Shown here: piece by piece, positions 38,120 to 50,773 of the stretch
Position numbering within the stretch: position 1 is the first letter of the stretch
How the letters are laid out: each line of letters begins with the position of its first letter
Assembly: GCA_029215795.1 (NCBI GenBank)
Contig: JARDYH010000005.1
Span: 159,427,814 to 159,491,813 of the forward strand
Direction of reading: 5' to 3'
Length of the DNA stretch: 64,000 nucleotides
Source of the DNA: Anniella stebbinsi
Lineage: Eukaryota; Chordata; Lepidosauria; Squamata; Anniellidae
Program-made: the position numbers and the translations under genes
Notes under the pieces: generated by a model
Told to the model about the DNA's origin: nothing
The model's input: only the letters and a program-made list of their open reading frames with translations
Database searches by the model: none

Positions 38120-39472
38120 CATTTTCAGGGCAGAGAATGCCTGGCAGTGGATTCATTCACCACTTTCAGAAAACCATCCAATTACATGCCACCAGGACCC
38201 ACAGATCCGGCCATTCAGGTCTATGGTCCTCACACATTTAGAACATTTAGAATGAGCTCCACAACCAACATGGCACAACATGACAAGACTTGAATGTGAT
38301 GCTTTACATCAACTTATTAGAAACAACAATGTAGTCATAAAAGAAGTGGACAAGGGAGGAGCGGTAGTGGTCCTTAACAGAAAAGACTATGAGATGGAAG
38401 TTCAGCGCCAATTACAAGATACTGAAACATACAGACCTATGGAACAGGACCCCACACCAACTTTACAATCAGAGATTAAAAGCATCTTAGAAGAAGCTGT
38501 CACAATGGGATGGATTGGGACATCAGAATATGGGTATCTCTACAAGGAAGACCCAAGGATTCCGGTGTTTTATGTTTTACCCAAGGTCCATAAAAAGGTT
38601 TTTCCACCACCCGGCCGCCCCATAGTTTCTGGGAAGGACTCTATTTTAGAACCAATTTCCAAATTTGTTGACTATTTCCTGAAGCCTTTTATTCCTAAAA
38701 TGCGATCCTATGTACACGACTCAATCCATTTTCTAAATTTGATCAACTCATTAACCTTACAAGAGGGAGAATGGCTGGTTACAATGGACGTTCGTTCATT
38801 GTACACCAGCATTCCCCAAGAACAGGCGCTGGATGTTCTGTTCCAGACCTTACAAAAAAGAGAGACACGACACCCTCCATCACACTTCTTACCACCACTA
38901 GCACATCTGGCAATGAAGAAAAAATATTTTTCTTTTAATAGAAAGTTCTATTTGCAAACCAAAGGGTTTGCTATGGGGTGCCCTATGGCCCCAGAGATAG
39001 CCAATTTATATATGGAAAGATTTGAGACGGACCATATTTTTGTTAACCAAACATTATATAGATGACGTATTTGTGATTTGGGGAAGGGGGGTCTGAGGAG
39101 AGACTGCTGCAGTTCATTGAATGGGTGAATGGCAGGGACCCAAATATTTCTTTTGAGAGCATGTATGATCAACAAAAAGTACATTTTTTGGATATAATGA
39201 TAAAGAAAGAACCAGAGGGAGTGACCACAGAATTTTTTAAAAAATCTACAGATAAGAATAGTCTGCTAAAATATGACAGCCACCACCCTGCTCATTTGAG
39301 AAATAATTTGCCGGTAGGGCAATTTTTACATCTAAAGCTAAATTGCTCAAAAGTGGATATAGAAAAGAAGCTGAACATCTTAAGAGGAATTTGGAACATA
39401 GGGGATATCCAGAGAGGATTTTACAAGGAGCTATGCATAGGGCTGAGAATGTCAAACGTGATGAACTTTTAA
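38120..39472 (+). pseudogene. PLE reverse transcriptase, frameshifted
   Basis: Frame 38280-39065 carries VIKEVDKGGAVVVLNR, YVLPKVHKK, GRPIVSG, VTMDVRSLYTSIP and GFAMGCPMAPEIANLYM, the expected order of PLE reverse-transcriptase motifs. The catalytic YIDDVFVIW is present at 39056-39082 but in another frame. A G-run at 39084-39090 causes a second shift. The frame resumes at 39125-39472 with FLDIMI and LPVGQFL. At least two frameshifts make it inactive. Confidence 0.85.
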
Positions 39473-39622
39473 AATCACAGAAAGATACAAGGAACCGCTG
39501 AAACAATGACAGGATTATACCATGTGTGCTACCCTATGATCAAGTCACAAAAAAACTGGAAACTTACATAAAAAAAAGAATGGTACTTATTACAAGACTT
39601 ACCAGGACTGGATAGGAGACCG

Positions 39623-40165
39623 ATGGTGGCTTACAAAAGAACAAAAAAATTGAATGATTGTCTTGTTCATTCAGACTATACAAAAGAATTACCTAAAATG
39701 GACACACAGTCCACATTGTTTACTTTACCAAAACCACAGGGGTTTCATCCCTGCAGACACTGCATTTCTTGCAAACACGCAAAGAAGACTGTGTCGTTTC
39801 TGAATAAAACAATTGGGAAGACAATTTTCATAAAAGACTTTGTGAATTGTAATTCTATGAATGTGATATGTGCCATAACTTGCCCTTGTGACAAGATCTA
39901 CATAGGCAAAACAACACGGGCCCTTAAGGTTAGGGTGGGAGAACACCTCTGCAATCTTAGACACAACAGAGAGGGGGCGCCAATGGTTAAGCATTTCCAA
40001 GAAATGAAACATCAACCAGAGTCTTTAAGATTCTGGGGCATCCAGAAAATCAAGAGGGATGAAAAGGTTTTAAGTAAGAGGGAATTCTTTTGGATTTTGC
40101 ATCTTCAGTCACACACTGCAAGGGGGGTGAATGATTCCTTGGAATGGAACAATTTGAAACTTTAA
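39623..40165 (+). CDS. PLE C-terminal GIY-YIG endonuclease fragment
   Basis: An open frame of 180 codons. A Cys/His cluster (CRHCISCKHA) precedes the endonuclease core VICAITCPCDKIYIGKTT and VRVGEHL, which is the GIY-YIG signature used by PLEs to nick target DNA. The remainder (KRDEKVLSKREFFWILHL) fits the family. It is separated from the reverse transcriptase by a broken segment (39473-39622), so it would be made only as an isolated fragment, if at all. Confidence 0.75.
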   Translation: MVAYKRTKKLNDCLVHSDYTKELPKMDTQSTLFTLPKPQGFHPCRHCISCKHAKKTVSFLNKTIGKTIFIKDFVNCNSMNVICAITCPCDKIYIGKTTRALKVRVGEHLCNLRHNREGAPMVKHFQEMKHQPESLRFWGIQKIKRDEKVLSKREFFWILHLQSHTARGVNDSLEWNNLKL

Positions 40166-40508
40166 GATACAAGAGGAGAGACCATAGGAAGAGAGTAAGT
40201 GAGTCATGACAGAATTTGGCCACTGACAGCAAGAGGAAATAGATATTTGACTTGAAGCCTATTAGGGGCCATACAAGGCACCTGATAACAAGCTGATACA
40301 AAGCAGGCAGGAGGAGAGTAACACACTTCAAAGATTGTTGTAGTAAGAAGGATACAGAGAAAGCAGTACAACAGATATCTCCTAATAATAAAAAACAACT
40401 CTCGGGCAGTGCCTATGCAATATCCAGGTTAGTTTGAGGCTTTTAAGAGCAAGTATTGGCTTATGCATTGTTTTTGTGGAGTAATGTGGAATAATGAATT
40501 TAGAAAGG

Positions 40509-40746
40509 ATTAGAAATGGATAACAACAGCAATGAAGGGCACCTTAAGAATAAGCAAGAACATTTTGTGTGTTTTCTAGACCAAGGATGTTATGTATGTA
40601 GAAAGTGAGGGCTTTTGATAAAATAGGGCACAATGCTGAATACATGCTGGTTTGTAAGGAGATTACAATTTTATAATGTGATTCCTAATATGTGCTGGGC
40701 TTTCGAGGAGAATGTGTGATGTGGAGGGGACTGAGAGTGCTATGTG
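40509..40746 (-). repeat. PLE inverted repeat, right arm
   Basis: Partner of 36028-36265, located in the 3' untranslated part upstream of the ribozyme. Confidence 0.85.
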
Positions 40747-40825
40747 TAGTAAGTAAAATTTTATATAAGGGTTTCACGCCAAATTTATAATGTTTTATGT
40801 ATTTTATTTTAAATTTACATATTCA

Positions 40826-40870
40826 GCTCCTGACGAAGGATTGTTTTCCGAAACATCGAGCATGTGGATA
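40826..40870 (+). ncRNA. Hammerhead-ribozyme core of the PLE
   Basis: CTGACGA at 40830-40836 fits the conserved CUGANGA box. A short loop closed by AGG/CCG-type pairing follows, then CGAAAC with the conserved GAAA at 40850-40853. Hammerhead motifs are known from Penelope-like terminal repeats, and the position directly before the 72-bp direct repeat is as expected. The left repeat copy lacks this core. Cleavage ability is not tested. Confidence 0.75.
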
Positions 40871-40941
40871 TTTGATTATTAACATCAATAAACAGAGTTC
40901 AAGAATTTACATAACACCAGAGTTTATCTCTTTTACACCCA
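40870..40941 (+). repeat. PLE direct repeat, right copy
   Basis: Identical by eye to 36266-36337. Marks the 3' end of the element, after which the host palindromic repeat resumes. Confidence 0.9.
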
Positions 40942-41160
40942 CAATCTCATAGGGAAGCCAGCGATTGCATGGAGGAACTGGAGAAGCTGGCAGCTGTGTG
41001 GAGGAAGAGGCGATGGCGGCAGCGAGTGGACCCTGGGAAGTATAACCCTCCCAGGCACTGCATGCTGGAAGTTGTAGGCTGTACGGGGGCCTTAGGTTGT
41101 GCAAGGAAATGGCGGATCTGTCATAAAATGGTGGATCTGTCATTAAAATAGCCTACCTGA
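40942..41160. repeat. Right part of the palindromic repeat split by the PLE
   Basis: GGGAAGCCAGCGATTG, TGTAGGCTGTACGGGGGCC, GGTTGTGCAAGGAAATGG and ATCTGTCATAAAATGG are the inverted counterparts of blocks in 35505-35760. Confidence 0.6.
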
Positions 41161-41309
41161 GTTGCATTTTTGAATCTGAGAAAACCCAGCCATTCAACAT
41201 AAAAGAGAGGAAAGGAGGGAGGGAGAAGTCAAATAGCATTTTTTTAAAAAATGGTTTGCTGCATAGATAGCAGGTACAGAACAATTCCTGCCTTTGCATG
41301 TAATGTTAA

Positions 41310-41450
41310 ATCAACCTTCCCCAACCTGGTGCCCCCTAGATGTTTTAGACTTCAACTCCCATCAGCCCATGCCAACATGGCCAATGATTGAGAACGCAAG
41401 GAGTTGTAGTGCAAAACATCTGGAAGGCACTAGCTGTTGTAGAAGGCTGC
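41310..41450. repeat. Palindromic short repeat (AACTCCCATCA family)
   Basis: CTTCCCCAACCTGGTGCCCC and ACTTCAACTCCCATCAGCC face AAGGAGTTGTAGTGCAAAAC and ATCTGGAAGGCAC, forming the two arms of a ~140-bp palindrome common in this window. Confidence 0.7.
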
Positions 41451-41639
41451 ACTAGAGCATGTAAACCACGTAACACTAAGCTACGGTTAGTTAAAAAATG
41501 GAAGCAGAAACTGCCAAATTTCTCCAGTGTGACCACGAGAAGGAATTTGGAAACTTTTGCATCTGCTTTTGGATTTTTTTTTTTCTGAACCTCAGTTTAG
41601 GATTATGTCCAAATCCAAACTGCAGATACTTAATTATGT

Positions 41640-41830
41640 TGTACAATGGTTTAGAGTTTGCTAAAGGAGGCTGATGGAGGCTGATAGCTATGATTTCACT
41701 GGGGGCTGTGAATCCATTCTCGGTTTGAGCCAGAACTCTAAAGGAGCTATCCAAGCTGCAGAACCTATTTGGGGGTTCGGATTCAGCACCTTGGATAGTT
41801 CTTTCAGAGTTCTGGCTGGTGCTGGTTCAG
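41640..41830. repeat. Small palindrome
   Basis: AGCCAGAACTCTAAAGGAGC near 41728 is matched in reverse by CTTTCAGAGTTCTGGCTGG near 41800, with TATCCAAG/CTTGGATA arms between. No further identity. Confidence 0.5.
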
Positions 41831-42480
41831 GAGGATGGGCAGTGCTGGGGGACTCGGGCAGAGCAGTTCAGGGGAAGATTGAGGAAGACCTGTTCAAGGG
41901 GGTAGCTACTGCTGTTCCTTATCCCCCAACATTCACCACCTGAGGCAGCCCCCTCATTATGTCTAATGCTGGGGCCGGCCCTGAGTTTAACATGTAGCAG
42001 CCAGTGGGTATGTCAATGTCGGGGCATGGCTAGTGGCCCAAGCCTATTCCCTCGTTACATGTTCACTGAGCACATGAGGATGTCTTACATTAGGGGGGCA
42101 AGTAAAGGATGGTATGAGAGAAGGGATGTACTGACCGCTGAGTGCCACCAGACATTTCCCCCTTTTTCTGTACAAGTGTGAGGTATAGAAACTCGGTGGG
42201 GGTGGAATAACAGCTTAGAATCTGGGGTGCATGATAGCATCAGACTGAAAGTTTCAGAATATGGCTCTTTATGGCTGCTGTAGGTTGCGACCTTAGATCT
42301 ATGAAACGAAGCAGCCCAAGTTGAATTGGGGCTGATTCAGAAGGTCCAAAGCAGCCTCTGAAGTGAATTGGGGGTGGGGGTCCATGCACAGCCCTAGTGT
42401 GGCAAGACCAGTGGGCAAGATTCCCCCCTTCATGGGAAAATTAATTCCAGAAGGGAGAATGCCAAATAGAACTCTTTTCT
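41831..42480. other. No gene recognised
   Basis: Intergenic sequence. GGGTCCATGCACAGCCCTAG at 42380-42399 looks like a stray hAT-type right end without a recognisable partner. Confidence 0.4.
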
Positions 42481-42482
42481 GT

Positions 42483-42690
42483 TGGCCATGATTGGCAACC
42501 ATGTGGCCCTCGAGATGTTTTGGCCTACAACTCCCATCAGCCAATGATGAGGGATCATTTATTTATCTAATGGGTAAACCACCTTTCTCCCAAGAAATGG
42601 CACCCAAGATGGCACTTTGGGTTGTAGGACCAAAATATGAAAGGCCAGAAGTTTCCCACCCCTGCTCCAGGCGATGCAGGAACATACATG
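42483..42690. repeat. Diverged copy of the AACTCCCATCA palindrome
   Basis: TTGGCAACCATGTGGCCC and CCTACAACTCCCATCAGCC represent one arm. The other arm is weak (GGTTGTAGGACCAAAATATG). Confidence 0.45.
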
Positions 42691-42749
42691 AAGATTATGT
42701 TCTTGGTCCTTCTGAGAACTTTTTCCAACTAGGCATTAGTCCAAGTTCA

Positions 42750-42956
42750 CTGCCACTCCAGTGTCCCATAGCAAAGCATGTCATAGCTTGCATGGACTTC
42801 TGTAAACATGTTTTCTCCTGCTTTGCACCTGAGCCAGTAGCTGCAAAGAGAGTCTACAACTTTGGAGAACTGATTACAATTCCTCTGTAATTATCAAAAT
42901 CATTGTGCTTGATTTGTGTTCCCAGTACCAAAGTCCCACAGGGTTTCCAAAGGTCA

Positions 42957-43000
<44 letters not shown>

Positions 43001-43420
43001 ACATTGGAACCCAGAATCAACAATCGTTGATCATTTCCTCCAGCAAAAGCAGGGGGAGACAAGCATCCAAATCCGGTGAAACAAAGGGAGAAACAGGTTC
43101 TCAAGATGCTGATTTTTTATTTATTTTCCCACACCAGATTTAGAAAGAGAACTATATAAAGATATATCTTGGGCTACTAAGGACCAAACCTGTGATTGAA
43201 ATCAGCTGGGAGGGGGTGCGTCCATCAGTTAGCACTGAATCCAGGCTTGAGCTTTTCAACTGAAGTCAGCTCCAGTATGGGGCTTGCAAAGGGATTGTAC
43301 CTGTACTTCTTTCATGGTGGATTTCTCTGCAAATGCTCTAACTGGGTACAATAAAGCCAGTTCAAGGATGATAGTTGCTGCATGTTTGTTCTCCACACCC
43401 ACATCCTGCCTGCCCCAAAA
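42750..43420 (+). promoter_or_regulatory. 5' flank and probable 5' UTR of V2R gene 2
   Basis: Aligns with 7130-7687 of gene 1, including the (GAT)n tract (42961-43001) and a shared block near TAACTGGG..ATAAAGCC.GTTCAAGGATG just before exon 1. About 120 bases (43003-43140) have no counterpart in gene 1. Confidence 0.6.
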
Positions 43421-43605
43421 ATGCTGCTGCTGCTACTACTGTTGCTTCACTTGCCCTTTGGGTTAGTGAGAGAAGAAAATATCCGGATGTACCCACATGA
43501 CTATTACAGGGCAGGAGATTACATCATTGCTGGAGTTATACCCACAAGGACCGCTTTCCATCCAACACATGCTTTCACACGTGACCCTGTCCGTGACTTC
43601 TTCCC
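43421..43605 (+). CDS. Vmn2r: V2R gene 2, exon 1 (signal peptide)
   Basis: ATG 43421, leucine-rich signal peptide, then [20 protein letters not shown]. 61 codons plus CC before donor GTAAGT, the same phase as gene 1. An in-frame upstream ATG at 43382 exists but has no signal-peptide character before the leucine run. Six codons fewer than gene 1, mainly around the segment after VRE. Confidence 0.88.
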
Positions 43606-46600
43606 GTAAGTCGTACTGGCAGTTAAATTTTCATTGTTCTCAGCCACCTCTGCCCCTAGCTTGTTGCAGTATGCATCAGCCTTCTCCAATCATGTGTCCT
43701 CCAAATGTGATGGACTACAACTCCCATCACCCCCAGGCCAGCTCAAATCGAAAAGAACAGAATAAAATAACAATTTTCAGGCTACAGGGATTTCCATGTT
43801 AAAAATGGATGTTCACGAAAGGATATTGTTTATTTTTTACAAGCATACCATTACAGCTTTCTTTGGCATATTTGGAAAGGGGAAAAGTGACTTATTGTTA
43901 CAAGCATGCATCCTACCACCAAGCAGTGAGATGTTTCCAAGGTTCCCGTGTTTATCAAGGGTGAAATTGGTCACTGGGCTTATGGCATTTCTGTGATACG
44001 TTTAATTACAACTAGATACAGGCTGAGCATAAGATAAAGTTTCACAGCATTGGCCCCAGATTTGTGGGAGAACCTGTAATTACATAGGATTTATTGCAGA
44101 GGGCAAATTCAGCTCTCTGCCTCTTTCAGTCTCAGTTCCAATACAGGCTGACTTCCTGCTATGTACAGATCTCCCTCCCTCTGCTTGTCTAGTAGCAGCA
44201 GAGAAAGATCAGTCACCTCTGCCCATCACCTATGGGTTCTTGGGCCATCCTAGCTCCCACTGAAACACATCACCAGAATGTTACTGGCTGTCAACTACCC
44301 TTTTCAGGTGTTAAAAGCCATTGCCCCAGGGCACCCACACTGATAGTGTTACTTGCAGAAATCTGAAGAGTCAAGTATTACACAGTTGGAAGGGATTTTG
44401 AATCTCTTTGCATTCATTGGGACAGGGCTGAAAGGGACCCTAAGCGGTCATTCAGACCAACCCTAAACGAATAAAGTTTAGCCCTATTCAGGTGTTTCCG
44501 AAACCTGTTGCCTCAATACTTGTCCCCCTCTGTTGTCATTCTCATCACACTCTACCCATAATAGTATGTTAATATCTAATGGAATCTGAAAAGGGTGACA
44601 TCAGCAGCACTACAAAACTGTATGGTAAAGAAGTCTTTATTTTTATTACGCGTTAATTTGCTTGCTTCTTGAAACTTTTAACCAGTTAGTTAATGGGAGA
44701 TATAAATGAACCATGATAAATTCTAGAACAAGATCTCTCCTTATCCTCTTGTACATTTAATAGGGTGCTATAGCAAACCCCTGCTCAGTACAAAAATCCA
44801 GTTTAAAGCTTCCCTGACAGATGTCTGTCCAGTTTTTGCATGAATACCTCCATCAACAGAGAGCCCATTACCTCCCTATGAAGTTGGTACCACTGTTTGT
44901 CTGCTCCAAGTATTAGGATATTTTTCCTGATGTTCAAACGAAATCTGCCTTCCTGTAACTTCAGCCTCTATTTCCTACTGTCCTAGTTCACAGAAAACAG
45001 GTTGTGGCACTTGTCTGTGTGATAACCCTTTAGATACTTGCTATCATATTCCATACTCAGACTTCTCGAGGCTAAACATATCCAGTTCCTTTAATCTCCT
45101 TGTCGGATATAGTTCTTGTCCCCTGATCATCTTTGCTCCCCTTTTCCGAACTTGTTCCAGTTTATCAGAATTCTTCTGAAAGTGTCATGTTCAGAACTGA
45201 ACACTGTATTCAAGGTGAGTTCTGACTAGTACCGAGTAGAGTGGAACTATTATTTTCCATGATTTTGAAACTATATTTCTATAGTTTCTTTTTTTATATG
45301 TATTATTGTCAAGTATAGGACCCAGGAGTGAACCCTGCAGCACCCCACACAATATATCTCTCCAGTTTGATGAGGACCCATGGATGAGCACTCTTTGAGT
45401 ATGGTTCTCCATCCAACTATGGATCTGTCTAGCACTAGTGCCATCCAGCCCACATTTAAATATCATGGGGCACTTTATCAAATGCTTTGCTGAAGTCAAG
45501 ATGTATTATGTCCACAGCATTACTATGATCTGCTAAATAAGGCACTTGATCAATTGTTTATAGGTCTGCTCTCCAAGCACTCAATGCTCAGGAAATCTAC
45601 ATGTCAATGGCATTTTAGTTCAAAGAGCAAGAAGTGGACATGGCATTTTTCAGTTGGCTGATATTCCACTTAATTCTCATTCCAGGTTATTGGAGAGGAA
45701 CTACCAGCATGCCCTGGCCATCTTGTCTGCCATTAATGAGATCAATCGAAACCCACAGCTCTTACCCAATATTACCCTTGGCTACAACATCTATGAAAAC
45801 TGTTTCAGCTTCAGAATAGTTTATGAAGCCACAATAGACTTGCTGTCTTCTGGGTCCTGGATGGTCCCTAATTTCCAGTGTGGAAGACAAGAAGAGCTCT
45901 TGGCTGTTATTCAAGGGGGGGACTTCGAAACCTTTTTTCAGATGGCAACCATGTTAACTGTTTACAAGATCCCTCAGGTAAATATGGCAGTGGGGACCAG
46001 GCTGAGCTAATTTCAGACTAAACTCTTAGCTGCTGTATTTTCATTCTCTTCAGAAATGTGAAACTGGGTTCGAAGGGTACTGGGAAAGTATGTAAAGCCT
46101 TTTCCTCAGTTTGGGAGTTTTCTGTTGATGTCTGCCTCAAGAAAAGCTGTGGTAAAATATCGGCTCAGAATGTGAACTCACACTCTTTGCCATTGGTGGC
46201 TTTGCACCACTAACAAACTGAGACTCTATAGAAAAGAATCTTTAAAGTGTAACCAGAAATATTTTTTATTGCCCTTGCTGCACTAAGTCCCAATAAGGGG
46301 CAATTTAAAAGTTTGAGGAAAACTGGGAGTGGGGTGGGGAATTTCCATAAAAGTAGTACTTTCTAAGGAAGTTAGACTTACCCCCTTCTTAGTTCAGTTT
46401 TAGGTGAGATATTAAAACTTTTTATACATTTATTTTATTTTGTTAATTGATTTGTAATCTACCCTGTAACCAGTGTTCTCTGGGCAGATTACAAACAATC
46501 TTCTGTTATTACACATGACTTTTTAGTATTTAAAATGTATTAATTAGTTTGACCATATGAAGAGGACAGGGCTCCTGTAACTTTAACAGTTGCATAAAAG

Positions 46601-49251
46601 GGGGGATTTCAGCAGGAGTCATTTGTATCATGCAGCACCTGGTGAAATTCCCTCTTCATCACAACAGTTAAAGCTGCAGGAGCCATAACAAAAAATAAAA
46701 GTTGGCAGGGCCCCCACAGCTTTAACTGTTGTGATGAAGAGGGGGTTTCAGCAGGTGCTGCATGCATTAGAAGTGACACCTGCTGAAATTCCCTTTTCTA
46801 TACAACTGTTAAAGATACAGGAGCCCTGTCCTCCTTTCCATATGGTCACCCTATATTAATTCAAAGTTCAGTTTTTATTTTTCTTCTCCTGCTCCTTCCT
46901 GTTTGTGATGTTTTAAAAGGCAGTACTGCCCATTTGCTAAGAGGACCTACCTCTAGCACAATGGGAACCTTACCTAGAGCTTCTCAGAGCAATCAGGATT
47001 GAGCAGAAATGCTAGTGTCTGGAAGGGTACATATCTGTGGGGTTCACTGTGGGGTTTCTGCTCATTTCTGAGATTCCTTTCAAACCCCTATTTCCCCATT
47101 GCACAACTGGCAGGTCCTACTAGCATTACAGAACCAGCAGAGTGCCAGTACTGGATACTGCATATTGTTATATTCCACCACCCCGCTTAGTTTTAAAACT
47201 GTTTTTAAGTTTTAAATGGATGAGAGCAATCCTATGGTCCCTAGGAGAGTGTCCCAATAACCATAGGACATTTCACAGTTCCCTTTGCAAGGCCATAGAC
47301 ACTCCTATGACCTCAAGAGGGGGACTCTCAGATCCGATTCTTCCCCCCGCCCCCTTGCAGACATTGCAGAAAGAACTGTAGCATCTGCTTTTCAGGCTGC
47401 AAAAACCAACGATCTCAGACAGCTTTGGGGAGGGTAAAAGGGGGTGGGACAGTTGGGTTTGGAGAGGAGGGGCTAGGATCCAAAGTATCCTGTGGTCTCT
47501 CCCTCATGCATCCCTGCCCACTGCCAGGAAGTAAGGTAGATGTGTAGTGGAATGTGCATTGCAGTGGGTAAAATTGATACGAATGTAGTGTATCTTGTAG
47601 GTGAGACTAGTCCTGTAGGTATGTGTTATGAGATAGCTATGAGTAATGGAATATATTCTTGGAAATGAAGGAAGGCTGCCATGAATGGCTCGTTCCAGTG
47701 CTGGAAGCAGCACATAACTTAGCTTAGCAGGGATACCTTCATCTGGGTGTCACTGGTATCAGTGGCAGACCTGGTTAATTTAGAGATCGACAGTCTCACC
47801 CACATCTGGCTTCTTCGCAGTTCGGCAAGCACCTGACAAGGTTGCAAGCCCATTCACCTTGGTCTGGACCCGCTATTGTTATGCACAGTGGAGGCTCTGG
47901 AAATTGCATAAATGGCAGCTGTAAAAGCCCCATTTATGCAAGATTAAAGGTGTGAACAAGGTCATAAAGAGTCATTTGCATCCATAGATTTAGGAAAACC
48001 AGAGCCCCATCTTTGTGTAAATTGGCGGTTCTAATTAAGGATGTGTGACTAAGGTCAGTCCTACGGGCTGCAGTGACAGCAGTTCTGGGGGTAAGTGGGG
48101 AGAAAGGGAGGGGTGAGTGGAGAGTCCAATGGACTTCCAGTTGGCCTCATGCCTGGCTTTCCCAGGCACCAGCTGAGCAGCTGCCTGGCTAGCACCTGGG
48201 AACCTGCAACAGCTGAAGAACCTCACTTCAGAACAAAAGTGGGTTAGCCCAGTCCCAGAGTGTCCCGAGTCGAATCTGGGCTGATTTGGAGCTCCTGAAT
48301 TGGCCTCCAAGGTAAATGGGGCGAGGGGGCTGTGCACAGCCCTAGTTATTGGGTGGATTCAAAATATCAATCAAAAAATAAATAACTGCACTAAGCATTG
48401 ATTGCTTTCGTTACTAGCTCACGTATGGCATAGTCAACCATATTCTGAGTGTTAAAACTCAATTCCCCTCTACCTACCTGATGAGCCCAAACGACACTCC
48501 ACAGTACATGGGAATAGTTAAGTTGCTCCTGCATTTTCAGTGGACTTGGGTTGGTCTCATTGCTCCAAAAAATGATGGTGGAGATCAGTTTGTGAGAACC
48601 ATGGAGGCAATGGTCATTGGAAGTGGTATTTGCATCGCCTTCACCCAAGGGATACCATTAATATCTAGTGACAACTTCCGCACTTTCTATGATGACTTTT
48701 TATACTTTATTGCACCCCTTACACAGAGGAAAGCCAATGTGCTTATTCATTATGGGGATTCTGACTCAATGCTTGTGTTGCCTCATGTGCTAGTCCAAAT
48801 TGAAGGAGCAAACTATGCCTCTTCAGGGAAAGTTTGGATCTCCACAGCTTTGTGGGGCTTCACCTTAAGCACATCTTTTGGATACTGGGATATCAAGTTC
48901 TTCCATGGAGCATTGTCCTTCATCATCCAAACAAACACAAAATCAAACTTCCAGGACCTTTTCTTGATCCAAAATGAACATTGCTTTGAAAATCTTTGGT
49001 CAGAAGTATTTGACTGCTATGACTCCCTCCATGGATTGTCAAGGAAGATCTGGAAAAGATGCATAGGTAGGGGAAGGCTAGAGGACCTTCCTCCTGGTTC
49101 ACTGAACAAAGTAATGTCTGCTGAGAGCTACAGCATTTACAATGCTGTCTATGTTGTGGCACATGCTTTCCATGCCATGATCACAGCCTTATCTCGCCAC
49201 ATGTTGCCTACAGGAGAAGACAGACTTCTGAATACAGCACAACCATGGCAG

Positions 49252-49292
<41 letters not shown>

Positions 49293-50742
49293 ATTGAAAT
49301 CACAACCGAAATGAATGGTAGATGTTCTTGTTCTTGTTCATATCAGGCACAATTTCATTTCACTCAAAGTCTAGGAACCTCTTGATCAGTTTTTGAGATT
49401 TGACCCCAACTACCCACTCACAGAGGTGCTTCTCTGCTGTTACTGGATATTTTCCACTGTTCTGTCCTTTCAACTTTCCAATCAGTCTTGACTGAGGGTT
49501 GGTCATTCCACAACATCTCTCTACTGGGTGTGATTCCTTGGTTCATTTAATCATTCCTGCTAGTCCAGAAGAATTACCCAGTGGTGCAGTTAGGTAATTT
49601 TAGACTCTGGACATAATGGACTAATGGTAGCAGGGGGCATATGTATTAATTAATTTGCTTCAAAATGTGTTAAGCTGCTACATTTGGAAAAGAAGAAGCA
49701 ACATACCTAATTAATTTACCCACTTTGCAAATATTGATATTCTCTCTCTCTAGCTTCACCCTTTTCTGAAAAACATCCGGTTGAACAGTACTACCATGAA
49801 TGGGGTGTATTTTGATGAGAATGGAGAGTTGGTGGCTGACTATGATATTGTGAATTTGGTCATATTACCTAACAAGTCTGCTGTAAGAGTCAAAGTTGGG
49901 AAGCTAGAGACCCGGGCTTCCTCCAGTGTAGAGATGACTATTCATGAGGAGGCCATTGTGTGGCCCAACTGGTTTAATCAGGTGTGAAATGAACTCATAT
50001 TTTATAAGCTGATGTGAGATAGTGACGAAGAGGGTCCTGTAGAAACCATCATTGGACCTGTAAAATTTGAATAATTACATTTCAATGGTTAACATTCCCT
50101 TCCTGGGCACAGTGTGAGAATTCGTAGTGGCTGATTTGATCCAAAGACTCTTGGATTAAATGAATTTTGTCCGCCACACCTATTTCCACCCCCACCCCCC
50201 ACCCCGGTTTACCTCCACATTTTTTACCTCCATTTCATAGCGCTGCAAGCGCTCCTCCCTTTCACAATTGTAGTTATACTGGTGAACTCTCTTTTCACTT
50301 GTTTGTTCTCCCACTGCTATTCTGCCCACCCCACCCCTCCCCACCCCTCCTTTTCCCCCCTCCAGTTCATTGGTTCTTGTCATTGATGGACATTGTGATC
50401 GACATGGCAGCCTTCCCACCTCGCTCATTTTAAAGATAAAGAGATGAAACTTGGTATGGTGATAGCTCTTAAGGAGGGCTTCAGCCATGCCAAGTTTGAA
50501 TCAGATCAGTTCATGCCTTAATTTTTAGGATTTTTTAAAAATGGAAATTAAGCAAAATTGGTGTACTTTTTAAAGATAAAGAGATGAAACTTGGCACAGT
50601 GATAGGTCTGAAGGAGTGCTTTAGCCATACCATGTTTTAATCAGATTGGTTCATCCCTTGATTTTTCATGAATTTTTAAAATTTCCCCTTTGGAGGAAAA
50701 GAGGTGGGATAGAAATGCAATAATAATAATAATATTATTATT

Positions 50743-50773
<31 letters not shown>

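Larger units (their letters stand above)
36028..40941 (+). mobile_element. Penelope-like retroelement (PLE), broken and nested
   Basis: A 72-bp direct repeat (36266-36337 and 40870-40941) and a 238-bp inverted repeat (36028-36265 and 40509-40746) frame the element, the kind of complex terminal repeats known for PLEs. Inside are an N-terminal frame, a reverse transcriptase with frameshifts, a GIY-YIG endonuclease region and a hammerhead-ribozyme core just before the 3' direct repeat. A hAT MITE (37278-38109) splits the coding part. The whole lies inside a palindromic repeat. It cannot encode a full protein. Confidence 0.85.

Noticed and set aside
38280..40165. A functional reverse transcriptase gene
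   Set aside because: At least two frameshifts, a broken segment at 39473-39622 and an inserted MITE interrupt it.
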